Below, piece after piece: positions 1 through 6,924 of a stretch of 64,000 nt of DNA. Numbering within the stretch: the stretch's first letter is position 1; every line of letters begins with the position of its first letter. Origin of the DNA: Catenovulum sediminis (GTDB taxonomy: Bacteria > Pseudomonadota > Gammaproteobacteria > Enterobacterales > Alteromonadaceae); NCBI RefSeq assembly GCF_007289895.1, contig NZ_CP041660.1, positions 3,844,001 through 3,908,000 on the forward strand, written 5' to 3'. A program made the translations under genes and the position numbers. Below the pieces are notes generated by a model. That model was not told the DNA's origin and searched no databases. It saw only the letters and a program-made list of their open reading frames with translations.

Positions 1-2
1 CG

Positions 3-509
3 CAAGAGTTTTGGTCTAGAGGCATGGGCTGGTTATCAATGGCAGCGGTGGATATTTTAGATTATATTCCGCCCTCTAAACCACAATTACGGGCCCAAAT
101 GCTTAAGATTGTTAACGAATTAGCGGCTGATTTACAAAAGTATCAGCATTCATCTGGCACCTGGTATCAAATTCCGAATAAACCCGATGCAATTGGCAAT
201 TACCTTGAAGCATCGGCCAGCAGCATGTTTACTTACTTTTACGCAAAAGCGTTAAATAAAGGCTACATAGGTGCTGAATATAAACCAACTGCTTTAAAAG
301 CTTATCAGGGCGTGGTGAATAAATTTATTGAGTCGCACCCAGATGGCAGTGTCAGTTTGATCAATTTGTGTTTTGTTGCTGGTTTAGGTTATGGCCGTGA
401 TGGCAGTTACGATTATTATATGGATGAACCTGTCCTTGCGAACGATCCTAAAGGCACTGGACCATTTATCATGGCCAGCGCTCAAATTGCCCGGTTACTG
501 AACAACTAG
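3..509 (+). CDS. GH105 unsaturated rhamnogalacturonyl/glucuronyl hydrolase, C-terminal part (5' end outside window)
   Basis: Hydrolyses the unsaturated uronic acid left at the end of oligosaccharides by pectate or rhamnogalacturonan lyases (YteR/YesR family). The reading frame is open from base 3, so the gene starts upstream; the first ATG at 24 is internal. Visible family signatures are FWSRGMGW right at the edge, GNYLEASASSMF, and the late GxGPFIMAS segment that closes the (alpha/alpha)6 barrel. Only about 168 of the usual 350-400 residues are present, so the signal peptide and N-terminal half cannot be judged. It ends before a strong hairpin shared with the convergent GH43 gene, and the nearby CE12 esterase fits a rhamnogalacturonan pathway. 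The family call is confident; the exact substrate is inferred. Confidence 0.9.
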   Translation, partial: QEFWSRGMGWLSMAAVDILDYIPPSKPQLRAQMLKIVNELAADLQKYQHSSGTWYQIPNKPDAIGNYLEASASSMFTYFYAKALNKGYIGAEYKPTALKAYQGVVNKFIESHPDGSVSLINLCFVAGLGYGRDGSYDYYMDEPVLANDPKGTGPFIMASAQIARLLNN

Positions 510-559
510 AGTGCTAAACCGTTAGATTAATGAACAAGCCGATTTGAGTTAAATAAACC

Positions 560-596
560 AAGTCACCGAGCCGTATATCTTCAAACTCGGTGACTT
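560..596. terminator. Bidirectional intrinsic terminator between GH105 and GH43
   Basis: A perfect 11-bp stem (560-570 pairs with 586-596, arm AAGTCACCGAG) encloses a 15-base loop and is followed on the plus strand by an A/T run rich in T. On the minus strand the same stem is followed by a TTTATTT-like stretch. It lies between two convergent stop codons, so it can serve both genes. Confidence 0.8.
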
Positions 597-605
597 ATTT
601 AATTT

Positions 606-2456
606 TTATTTAGTCCCCCAAACTGACACACCGCTTGCAGAAATCGCTGTAAAAGTGGTGACGAGTTGATCCGTCGCATCATTCCACTGCCAACTGGCTA
701 CACCGTTGAAGCTGCCCAAATTATCAAGCGTAATTTGAAAGGTATTATCACTTTGTAACCACCAACTACCGCTCACTGCTCCGCTGACAGTACCATCCGC
801 ATTTAGCTGAATATTGACTGATTGTTTTGCCGTTGTGTTGATATCTTTTTGATGATTGACAAATTTATAGCTGCCCAGCATATCGTAAAAATCAACCTTA
901 TTTTCACCATTCAGAGCAACATATCTCTGTGGTGCAATCACAGGCCAGCCTTCTGCGTTAATAAACATTTCATGCACACGAACCGAATGATATTCCCCAG
1001 CATTAGGAAAACGGGTGTGAAATACCATAAAGTTTTGCCCTGTATCCGCATTATACAAAGCGGATTGATGGCCTGGTGAAAGGTAACCATATTCACCTGT
1101 GAATTCAAAGCCACCCATTAACTTCATGCCATAAGGCGCGATTGAATTGCGATCGCCTTTGACATTTGCCATATCGTTACCTTGTGCATCGTAATATGGG
1201 CCATCTGGCGAAGTTGCTCGTGCAACCCGAATATTATATCCACCATCGGCTGAGAGACCGCCAAATGAGGTGAACAAATAATAATATTGAGAATCTGGTC
1301 GGTGTAATATAAATGCCGCTTCAATATGACTATGATCGCCCCCTAACAAATGTTTACCATATCCCTGCCCTGCATAAGGTTTACCGGTACTTGGGTTCAT
1401 TTCCAAAATAAAAATACCGCCCGAATACGAACCATAAACCATCCACAGTTTGCCATTTTTATCATAAAAAGCATGCGGGTCGACTGCATTGGGATGGATC
1501 GTCGGATCATATATTTCGCCCGCATTTTCACTTTCTTGTCCCCACATGCCCGATTTTAAAAACAACCCTTGATTGCTATACGCGCCTTCGATATTAGAGC
1601 TGGTCGCAACGCCCGTATAACCTCGCGGTTCTGTCATTAAACTTTGGTTGTAATAATAAGCAAATTGTCCGTTGTTAAGCTTTACAACATCAGCCGCCCA
1701 TAAAGCTTGTTCACCAGTCCAGTTGAACCCTTCTGCAAGTTCATTGGTAATATTATAACCAAATAAAGGGTTGTTATCGTCAACACCAGCGGATACCGAT
1801 TCCCAGTTCATTAAATCAGTTGATTTTGCGCTAGCGGCAAATGAGCCAAAAATATAATAGGTTTTTTGTCCATTAACGACAGTTTCATAGATAGACGGAT
1901 CATGCACCGAAACATCTGTAAACTTGGCAGCTCCGGCGACATATGGATTTGCATACGTGGCATGTTCAAATTGCCATTGTTGCGCCGCCCCGCCCCAATA
2001 AGTCCACTGGGCAATATTAGCGCCATTGGCGGTGGAAAAATTATAAACTTCAACCGCTTTGCCGCTGAAATTATTTATCACACCATAGTTACCATTACTT
2101 AAACTATCTAGACTCCATAATTGTGTTGGCCCACCCCAGTAGTCCCACTGCACAATATTTGCGCCATCACTTGCATCAAAGTTATAAACCTCAATCGACT
2201 TATTACTCGCAACAGAAATGATTGAATATAAACCATTACCTCTGTCTGTTACATCCCAAAGCTGATTGTCGTTTCCATTTTGGCTATATTGAATAATATT
2301 CGCGCCATTTGCTTGAGAGCCCCCTGAAACATCTAAAACCTTACCACTGTGACCATTTTTTAAAACGTAAGTACCATTCGTTACTGCGACTGCGCTAAAA
2401 GCGATATTACAACTCAATGCTAATAATAGGTTGCGGGTTATGCTTGTGTATTTCAT
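606..2456 (-). CDS. Secreted GH43 arabinanase with N-terminal ricin-type lectin domain
   Basis: Likely an extracellular endo-alpha-1,5-L-arabinanase that attacks arabinan side chains of pectin. A signal peptide covers about residues 1-24. Residues 26-165 form a ricin B-like beta-trefoil with three QxW-type repeats (NQLWDV, TQLWSL, QQWQFE). The GH43 five-bladed propeller follows: VHDPS gives the general base (D186), VDPHAF the second Asp (D326), SHIEAAF the general acid (E379), and SPGHQS the conserved His (H463). Residues about 520-616 resemble the small beta-barrel C-terminal domain of Bacillus Abn2-type arabinanases. The start is supported by an AAGGTAAGGAT ribosome site. Subfamily and substrate are inferred from this architecture. 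Confidence 0.88.
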   Translation of the reverse strand: MKYTSITRNLLLALSCNIAFSAVAVTNGTYVLKNGHSGKVLDVSGGSQANGANIIQYSQNGNDNQLWDVTDRGNGLYSIISVASNKSIEVYNFDASDGANIVQWDYWGGPTQLWSLDSLSNGNYGVINNFSGKAVEVYNFSTANGANIAQWTYWGGAAQQWQFEHATYANPYVAGAAKFTDVSVHDPSIYETVVNGQKTYYIFGSFAASAKSTDLMNWESVSAGVDDNNPLFGYNITNELAEGFNWTGEQALWAADVVKLNNGQFAYYYNQSLMTEPRGYTGVATSSNIEGAYSNQGLFLKSGMWGQESENAGEIYDPTIHPNAVDPHAFYDKNGKLWMVYGSYSGGIFILEMNPSTGKPYAGQGYGKHLLGGDHSHIEAAFILHRPDSQYYYLFTSFGGLSADGGYNIRVARATSPDGPYYDAQGNDMANVKGDRNSIAPYGMKLMGGFEFTGEYGYLSPGHQSALYNADTGQNFMVFHTRFPNAGEYHSVRVHEMFINAEGWPVIAPQRYVALNGENKVDFYDMLGSYKFVNHQKDINTTAKQSVNIQLNADGTVSGAVSGSWWLQSDNTFQITLDNLGSFNGVASWQWNDATDQLVTTFTAISASGVSVWGTK

Positions 2457-2835
2457 ATCCTTACCTTTTGTTGTGTGTCATTTCGTGTGAGTGATCTGCA
2501 CCAAGTTAATTAGTACTGTATTACTATATACATTTCATGTACAAAATTAAACCACTTATTTAACAGGGGTAACGAAAAAGATAAAAATCGATCGGAGTGA
2601 GTTTATGAGCAAACGGGTTTTGCGATAATTAATGCGGCAATAAATTGGGCGGCGGTAAATTGGGCGGTTAATTTATAATGATAAATAGAGTTGCCGTATG
2701 ACTTCATTATGTTTTGCAACGAACAACTCTATGTATTTATACTGCTCTGTGACGATCGACTTTACGCGTCAAGCTATCTGCTTTTTTTAGTTTTTCGGTA
2801 ACGGCTCTACCAGCAAATCGAAATTTAATGTTTAA
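2457..2835. other. Intergenic region upstream of GH43, with a small palindrome
   Basis: This 379-bp gap has no credible gene. It holds the GH43 promoter region, where a 13-bp palindrome (TACAT-TTC-ATGTA, 2529-2541) sits about 70 bp upstream of the start codon and could be an operator. Around 2637-2676 a short imperfect direct repeat containing TAAATTGGGCGG occurs. The 3' side near 2790-2830 is the downstream flank of the GST-like gene; no strong terminator was seen there. Confidence 0.5.
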
Positions 2836-3411
2836 CTATTGCGGATAAGTACCTTTGGCGATCTCACGTTCACCATGCGTTTGTTGCACTTTTAATAAAG
2901 CAGAATATTGGCTTATATCATGTAAATTTCTAAAAGTAATCCAATCTAACAAAGACAATAAACAAATGCTGGCATAACCCCATTTATCAAATGCGCCCTG
3001 CTTTGCTTGTTCATTTAACCAATCAAGCACTTGAGGAATGCGCTCAATTTGCAACTGAAAAATCAGTTTGTCGGTTGTAATTTCTAGTTCTGAGCGCTTG
3101 CCATAAAACAAGATAATTAAAGAATCTGTCACCGCATCAACAGCACTGACCAAGTTTAAATCGTTAATACTCGGTTTATCTAAGTTAAACTTTTCCTGAA
3201 CGTATTGTGCTATCACATGTGAGTCGAAAATTTTCTGCCCTTTATCTTCCAGCATTGGCATTTTTTTTAGTGGCGCTATTTTTGAGTACTCTGTTCGAGC
3301 ATCATCATCATATAAATTAACCAATTGAAACTGATAGTCTTGCCCTTCTAGCAGCATACGAATCCGGCGTACGTATGGTGAAGGTAACGAACCATATAAA
3401 ACCATCGACAT
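2836..3411 (-). CDS. Glutathione S-transferase family protein
   Basis: A cytosolic thioredoxin-fold GST-like protein of 191 residues. The N-terminal domain shows the typical opening LYGSLPSPYVRRIR, followed by a cis-Pro segment (KKMPML) and the ESxxI-like glutathione-binding segment (DSHVIAQYV). The rest is the all-helical C-terminal domain, somewhat shorter than usual. There is no signal peptide. A GGAAAGATT ribosome site precedes ATG 3411; a second ATG two codons in is possible. The substrate cannot be read from the sequence, and the placement inside a pectin locus may be incidental. Glutathionylation or detoxification is a family-level inference only. Confidence 0.8.
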   Translation of the reverse strand: MSMVLYGSLPSPYVRRIRMLLEGQDYQFQLVNLYDDDARTEYSKIAPLKKMPMLEDKGQKIFDSHVIAQYVQEKFNLDKPSINDLNLVSAVDAVTDSLIILFYGKRSELEITTDKLIFQLQIERIPQVLDWLNEQAKQGAFDKWGYASICLLSLLDWITFRNLHDISQYSALLKVQQTHGEREIAKGTYPQ

Positions 3412-3468
3412 AATCTTTCCTTTTAGTATTAAATATCTGTTGTTTAAGATGATTTTAAGATAAATGCT

Positions 3469-4497
3469 TTACGGTGTTTTTTCTACAAATTCATTTAATT
3501 TTTTAGCAACCTGAGTTAACCAGGGTTCAAATAACCAAAATGTATGAATTGTATTTTCAAAACGCATGATTTCTGCGTTTTTGCCAACAGCTTTTAGCCG
3601 TTCTTTTGCTGTTTCAAAGCCTGCACTAAACCTTTTTTGTCCACTACTGATAAACAACAAATGCGGTGATTCGGCATCAATATAATTGACTGGCGATGCT
3701 TGTTGCCATAAGTGTGGAATTTGCTCGTAAGCACCACCTAACCATAAAGCGGCTGCTGATCTTTCTCCATTTTTATTTTCATACTTTAGAGCTTGAGGAT
3801 CGGTCAAACTCAAGACTCCATCCAGACTAACAATTGATTTAATGTTGCTAAATTTACCTGCATTTTTAAATGCCAATAGCGCAGCGAGTTGGCCGCCAGA
3901 TGAACCACCTACAATAGTGATATTGTTCGTATTTAATGCGTAATGCTCAGCATTGTTTTTTATCCAAAACAGTGCCTGCTCTAAATCGACTAAAGCCGCT
4001 GGGTATTGAGCTTCTATCGATAACCGATATTCAGGAATAATCGCCGCATGACCATATGAAACCAGTGTATTTGCTAAAGAATACATATGCGATTTATTAC
4101 CTGATCGCCAACCGCCACCATGAATTAAAACAAAGGTCGTTTTATTATTGTTATGCGTTTGAGGGGCAAATATATCTAAGTGCAAATCACGATTTAGTGG
4201 CTGCGAACTTTTCTCGCCTTCGCCTTCACCCTCGCTTTCGCTTTGGCGGTTAGCTTTGAGGTAGCGCCTTTCAAAATAGATTTTGATACCTGGTGACATT
4301 ACCGCATTTGGGTATCTTAATTCGGGATGTTTAACCTTGTAGCGCTCGTATCTTTCTTCGAGCGTGTAATTATCACTGACGGCATATGCGTCAACCGGAA
4401 ATGCGCTTAGCGCCTGACACAATATTAGTGACCAAATTAATAAGCTAATACACAATAAATTTTTTATTATATGGGCATTTTTTGTTGGAATTTTCAT
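3469..4497 (-). CDS. Secreted alpha/beta hydrolase (esterase), possibly acting on acylated pectin
   Basis: A 342-residue alpha/beta-hydrolase with a hydrophobic N-terminal signal/anchor (about residues 12-32). The oxyanion motif HGGGW is at 126-130, the nucleophile elbow GGSSG at 197-201 (Ser199), and a likely catalytic His in NTIHTF (H318). The strand that usually carries the acid (typically G-x-x-D after LLF/LLI) reads ISSGQKR here, so the canonical Asp is not evident. Residues 86-95 are a Ser/Glu/Gly low-complexity stretch encoded by 6-base repeats. The gene is divergent from the CE12 esterase and shares its 176-bp promoter region, suggesting co-regulation and a role in removing acyl groups from pectin. 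Substrate is inferred. Confidence 0.75.
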   Translation of the reverse strand: MKIPTKNAHIIKNLLCISLLIWSLILCQALSAFPVDAYAVSDNYTLEERYERYKVKHPELRYPNAVMSPGIKIYFERRYLKANRQSESEGEGEGEKSSQPLNRDLHLDIFAPQTHNNNKTTFVLIHGGGWRSGNKSHMYSLANTLVSYGHAAIIPEYRLSIEAQYPAALVDLEQALFWIKNNAEHYALNTNNITIVGGSSGGQLAALLAFKNAGKFSNIKSIVSLDGVLSLTDPQALKYENKNGERSAAALWLGGAYEQIPHLWQQASPVNYIDAESPHLLFISSGQKRFSAGFETAKERLKAVGKNAEIMRFENTIHTFWLFEPWLTQVAKKLNEFVEKTP

Positions 4498-4605
4498 TTC
4501 AACCTCTTTGTAAATCTAAAGTCTGGTTTATTTTTTTGTTTTCGTTGCTCCGGTTTGTTTATCTTCCTCAAGTTATTTATCCCCAAGTTTATTCACCCCT
4601 GAATA

Positions 4606-4619
4606 TGCCACCGGTAGCA
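4606..4619. promoter_or_regulatory. Putative LacI-type operator (ACCGGT-centred palindrome)
   Basis: The sequence TGCCACCGGTAGCA is a 14-bp inverted repeat with one imperfect pair, centred on ACCGGT. It lies 54 bp upstream of the CE12 start and in the only promoter space of the divergent esterase gene. Palindromes of the form TGnnACCGGTnnCA are typical of LacI-family sugar regulators. No regulator gene is in the window. Confidence 0.5.
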
Positions 4620-4673
4620 CTTTAGCAATTTTAAGGTTAGAATCCAAACATTAGCTAACAAAAGGTAAAAAAT

Positions 4674-5477
4674 ATGAACAAAAATATGAACAAAAATAAT
4701 AGAGGTTTCAACTGTATGCATTACTTAGTAATTTGGGTATTTTGTATTTTTGGATTTCAAGTAACAGCGCAAGAAAAGCTTACTCATATTTATTTAGCAG
4801 GTGATTCGACGGTGCAAGACGTTGATCCGGCACGTGGTCCCGATTTTGGCTGGGGCCAATTACTGCCCACCCTATTAGCCAAAAAAAGCCATGCAGTTAT
4901 CGAAAACCATGCAAAAGGTGGACGCAGTACCAAAACCTTTATCCGTGAAAATCGTTGGCAAACGATTGTCGATAAACTACAGCAAAACGATTGGGTTTTA
5001 ATTCAATTTGGTCACAATGATGCTTCTTATCATAAGCTAGAACGTTATACGGCACCTGTCGATTACAAATTAAACTTATTAAAATTTGTGCACGATGTAA
5101 AAGCGAAAAACGCGCTTCCCGTACTGATAACTCCGGTGATGCGACGTTATTTTGATAACGAAGGTAAACTTAAAGATGTGCATGGTATTTATCCGTCTTT
5201 GGTGCGAGAAGTCGCGCTTGAAACCAATACACCACTAATCGATTTAATGAAATCCAGTGGAAAGCTGTTACTTAAATATGGCGTTGAAGGCTCTAAAACC
5301 TTGTACATGAGTGTCGGCCCAGGTGAACACCCAAGATACCCAGATGGTAAAGAAGATAGCACGCACTTTTCAAAAAAAGGCGCGTTAGAAATGGCAAAGT
5401 TAGTGGTTTATGAAGCTCAGTTAAAATCAATTCAGCCTTTAGCTGACTTTTTTAAAACCGTAAATCCCAGCCTGTGA
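4674..5477 (+). CDS. Rhamnogalacturonan acetylesterase, CE12 (SGNH/GDSL hydrolase)
   Basis: Removes acetyl groups from rhamnogalacturonan so that lyases and GH105 can act. All four SGNH blocks are visible: GDSTVQ with Ser45, GGRST with Gly83/84, FGHND with Asn115, and EDSTHF with the Asp228-His231 pair. A hydrophobic signal segment runs from about residue 15 to 33 and ends near TAQ|EK, so the protein is exported. The start is the first ATG, 8 bases after an AAAGGT ribosome site; later ATGs (4686, 4716) are possible but less well placed. Length (267) is normal for bacterial CE12 enzymes. It is divergent from a second esterase and probably controlled by the palindrome upstream. Confidence 0.9.
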   Translation: MNKNMNKNNRGFNCMHYLVIWVFCIFGFQVTAQEKLTHIYLAGDSTVQDVDPARGPDFGWGQLLPTLLAKKSHAVIENHAKGGRSTKTFIRENRWQTIVDKLQQNDWVLIQFGHNDASYHKLERYTAPVDYKLNLLKFVHDVKAKNALPVLITPVMRRYFDNEGKLKDVHGIYPSLVREVALETNTPLIDLMKSSGKLLLKYGVEGSKTLYMSVGPGEHPRYPDGKEDSTHFSKKGALEMAKLVVYEAQLKSIQPLADFFKTVNPSL

Positions 5478-5487
5478 TTAACGATAT

Positions 5488-5514
5488 ACGCGTGTTTATT
5501 TTATAAACACGCGT
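5488..5514. terminator. 12-bp perfect hairpin downstream of CE12
   Basis: ACGCGTGTTTAT (5488-5499) pairs perfectly with 5503-5514 across a TTT loop. There is no following T-run on the plus strand, so it may be a transcript-end or processing hairpin rather than a textbook intrinsic terminator. Confidence 0.45.
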
Positions 5515-5542
5515 TGAGATCTGGAGTATTACGTGAGGCGCA

Positions 5543-5626
5543 CTACGCGCAAATGTGTGTGTAAATGCGTGTGTAAATGTATGTGCAATTGCCTGTGTAA
5601 AAGCATGTAAGTGTGTGTGTAAGCAT
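5543..5626. repeat. Degenerate 12-bp GT-rich tandem repeat
   Basis: About six to seven copies of a 12-base unit, consensus near GYRTGTGTAAAT, lie head to tail between the CE12 stop and the convergent DUF4374 stop. Clear units begin at 5555, 5567, 5579 and 5591; the last copies are shortened. No open frame of interest covers the array. Confidence 0.7.
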
Positions 5627-5645
5627 GAGTTTTTAAACTTCGCTG

Positions 5646-6902
5646 TTAATCGGCTAAATAATACACGCCTTTAACTGTTTTACCCTGTATCTCAGCACCT
5701 TGTGTCGCGGTTGCGGTTTCGATGTCCACTTCGTAAATATAGGCCTGCGTTTCTTCTTCTATGCTGACATAAACTTTGCCGTTGACTACTTCAACGGGTG
5801 AGCTATAACGTTTAGCATGTAAAGGTACATTGGCTACATCTGTGACTGTTTTAGCAGCCAAATCAATAATGACTAATTTTTGATTAAAATTGGTCCGGCC
5901 AAATGCAGACCATGGCGCTTCACCCTTTTTATCTACTAACAGTCTTGCAATCGCTTTATTACCACCGACATAATCCATCCAAAAAATGCTGCCACCATTT
6001 GTCGCTTCTTCAATATTAAAAAAGTAGTGTTGTGCAAAGTCGCTTTCACCATTAGCAATTTTTAAAATGCCGGAAGGTTTAGTTGAAGCAGGAGAAAAAC
6101 CAGCGGCAATCGTACCATTAGAAAACGAATACATATCGCCACTATCGGTTAAAATTAAGCCTGTTGTTGAGCCATTTACGCCGATATGACTGGTTCTGTC
6201 ATCCGAAATAATCGCTTTGGGTGATGCACCATCGTTTAATGGATAATCATAAATTGCCACTAAAGCTTCATCCGGCGCGGGTGTGGTATACCAACCTTGA
6301 TCATCCAGTTTATGAAACGGAACGAATAATTCATCTCCGCGCACTACCAGCGCAGTCGCCCACCCTACTGTGCCTTCACCCGGTGTCCCCGTGTCTTCAT
6401 CAAAGATACTGTAACCAACTTGGCGAATAATGTGTCCTGACTCTGCACTTACAGTATACAAGGTACGTGTCGTGTGGGTGCCGTCTCTTGGTTCATCGCT
6501 GGCCAATAGATAATCGTCCCCATCTGCACCAAATACCTCTAACGCATTATTAAACACAAAAGCGCCCTGGCGTGCTAATTCACCGTCACTATTTAATTTA
6601 TATGAAACCGTTTCAAAGTTTTCATAACCTGAAACAAATATTGTATTGCCCACTGGATAGTAGTAATTCCAGCCTAACTGCTCAGCGCCTACACTATTGG
6701 CATTGATCTGCCCTTGCATTAAATCGTTTGCGGGTAACAGGTATTCAGCTTCACCCGATACGGCTTGTTTGTAAGCTAAAGCAAATTTGGGCATTTCAAC
6801 TTCGTTATTTTCTTTTGCTTGGTCATTTGAATCAGAGCTGCTACCACAAGCGGATAACAACAGTGTCGCCATTGCGACTGACAATGTATTACGGTTAAAC
6901 AT
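5646..6902 (-). CDS. DUF4374-like lipoprotein linked to TonB-dependent iron uptake
   Basis: A 418-residue lipoprotein with lipobox LLSAC (Cys19), followed by a Ser/Asp/Glu-rich linker and a domain of repeating short beta strands that suggests a propeller. The pattern (LLPANDLMQGQINANSVG, later GWNYYYPVGNTIFVSGYE) resembles the DUF4374 family, which is typically encoded beside TonB-dependent siderophore receptors. It lies 22 bp after the receptor gene on the same strand, so the two form an operon under the Fur box further upstream. AGGAG precedes the start codon. It probably sits at the outer or inner membrane and assists ligand capture or release; the molecular role of the family is not known to me. 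Confidence 0.7.
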   Translation of the reverse strand: MFNRNTLSVAMATLLLSACGSSSDSNDQAKENNEVEMPKFALAYKQAVSGEAEYLLPANDLMQGQINANSVGAEQLGWNYYYPVGNTIFVSGYENFETVSYKLNSDGELARQGAFVFNNALEVFGADGDDYLLASDEPRDGTHTTRTLYTVSAESGHIIRQVGYSIFDEDTGTPGEGTVGWATALVVRGDELFVPFHKLDDQGWYTTPAPDEALVAIYDYPLNDGASPKAIISDDRTSHIGVNGSTTGLILTDSGDMYSFSNGTIAAGFSPASTKPSGILKIANGESDFAQHYFFNIEEATNGGSIFWMDYVGGNKAIARLLVDKKGEAPWSAFGRTNFNQKLVIIDLAAKTVTDVANVPLHAKRYSSPVEVVNGKVYVSIEEETQAYIYEVDIETATATQGAEIQGKTVKGVYYLAD

Positions 6903-6924
6903 AGTAAACTCCTAATGTTTTTAA

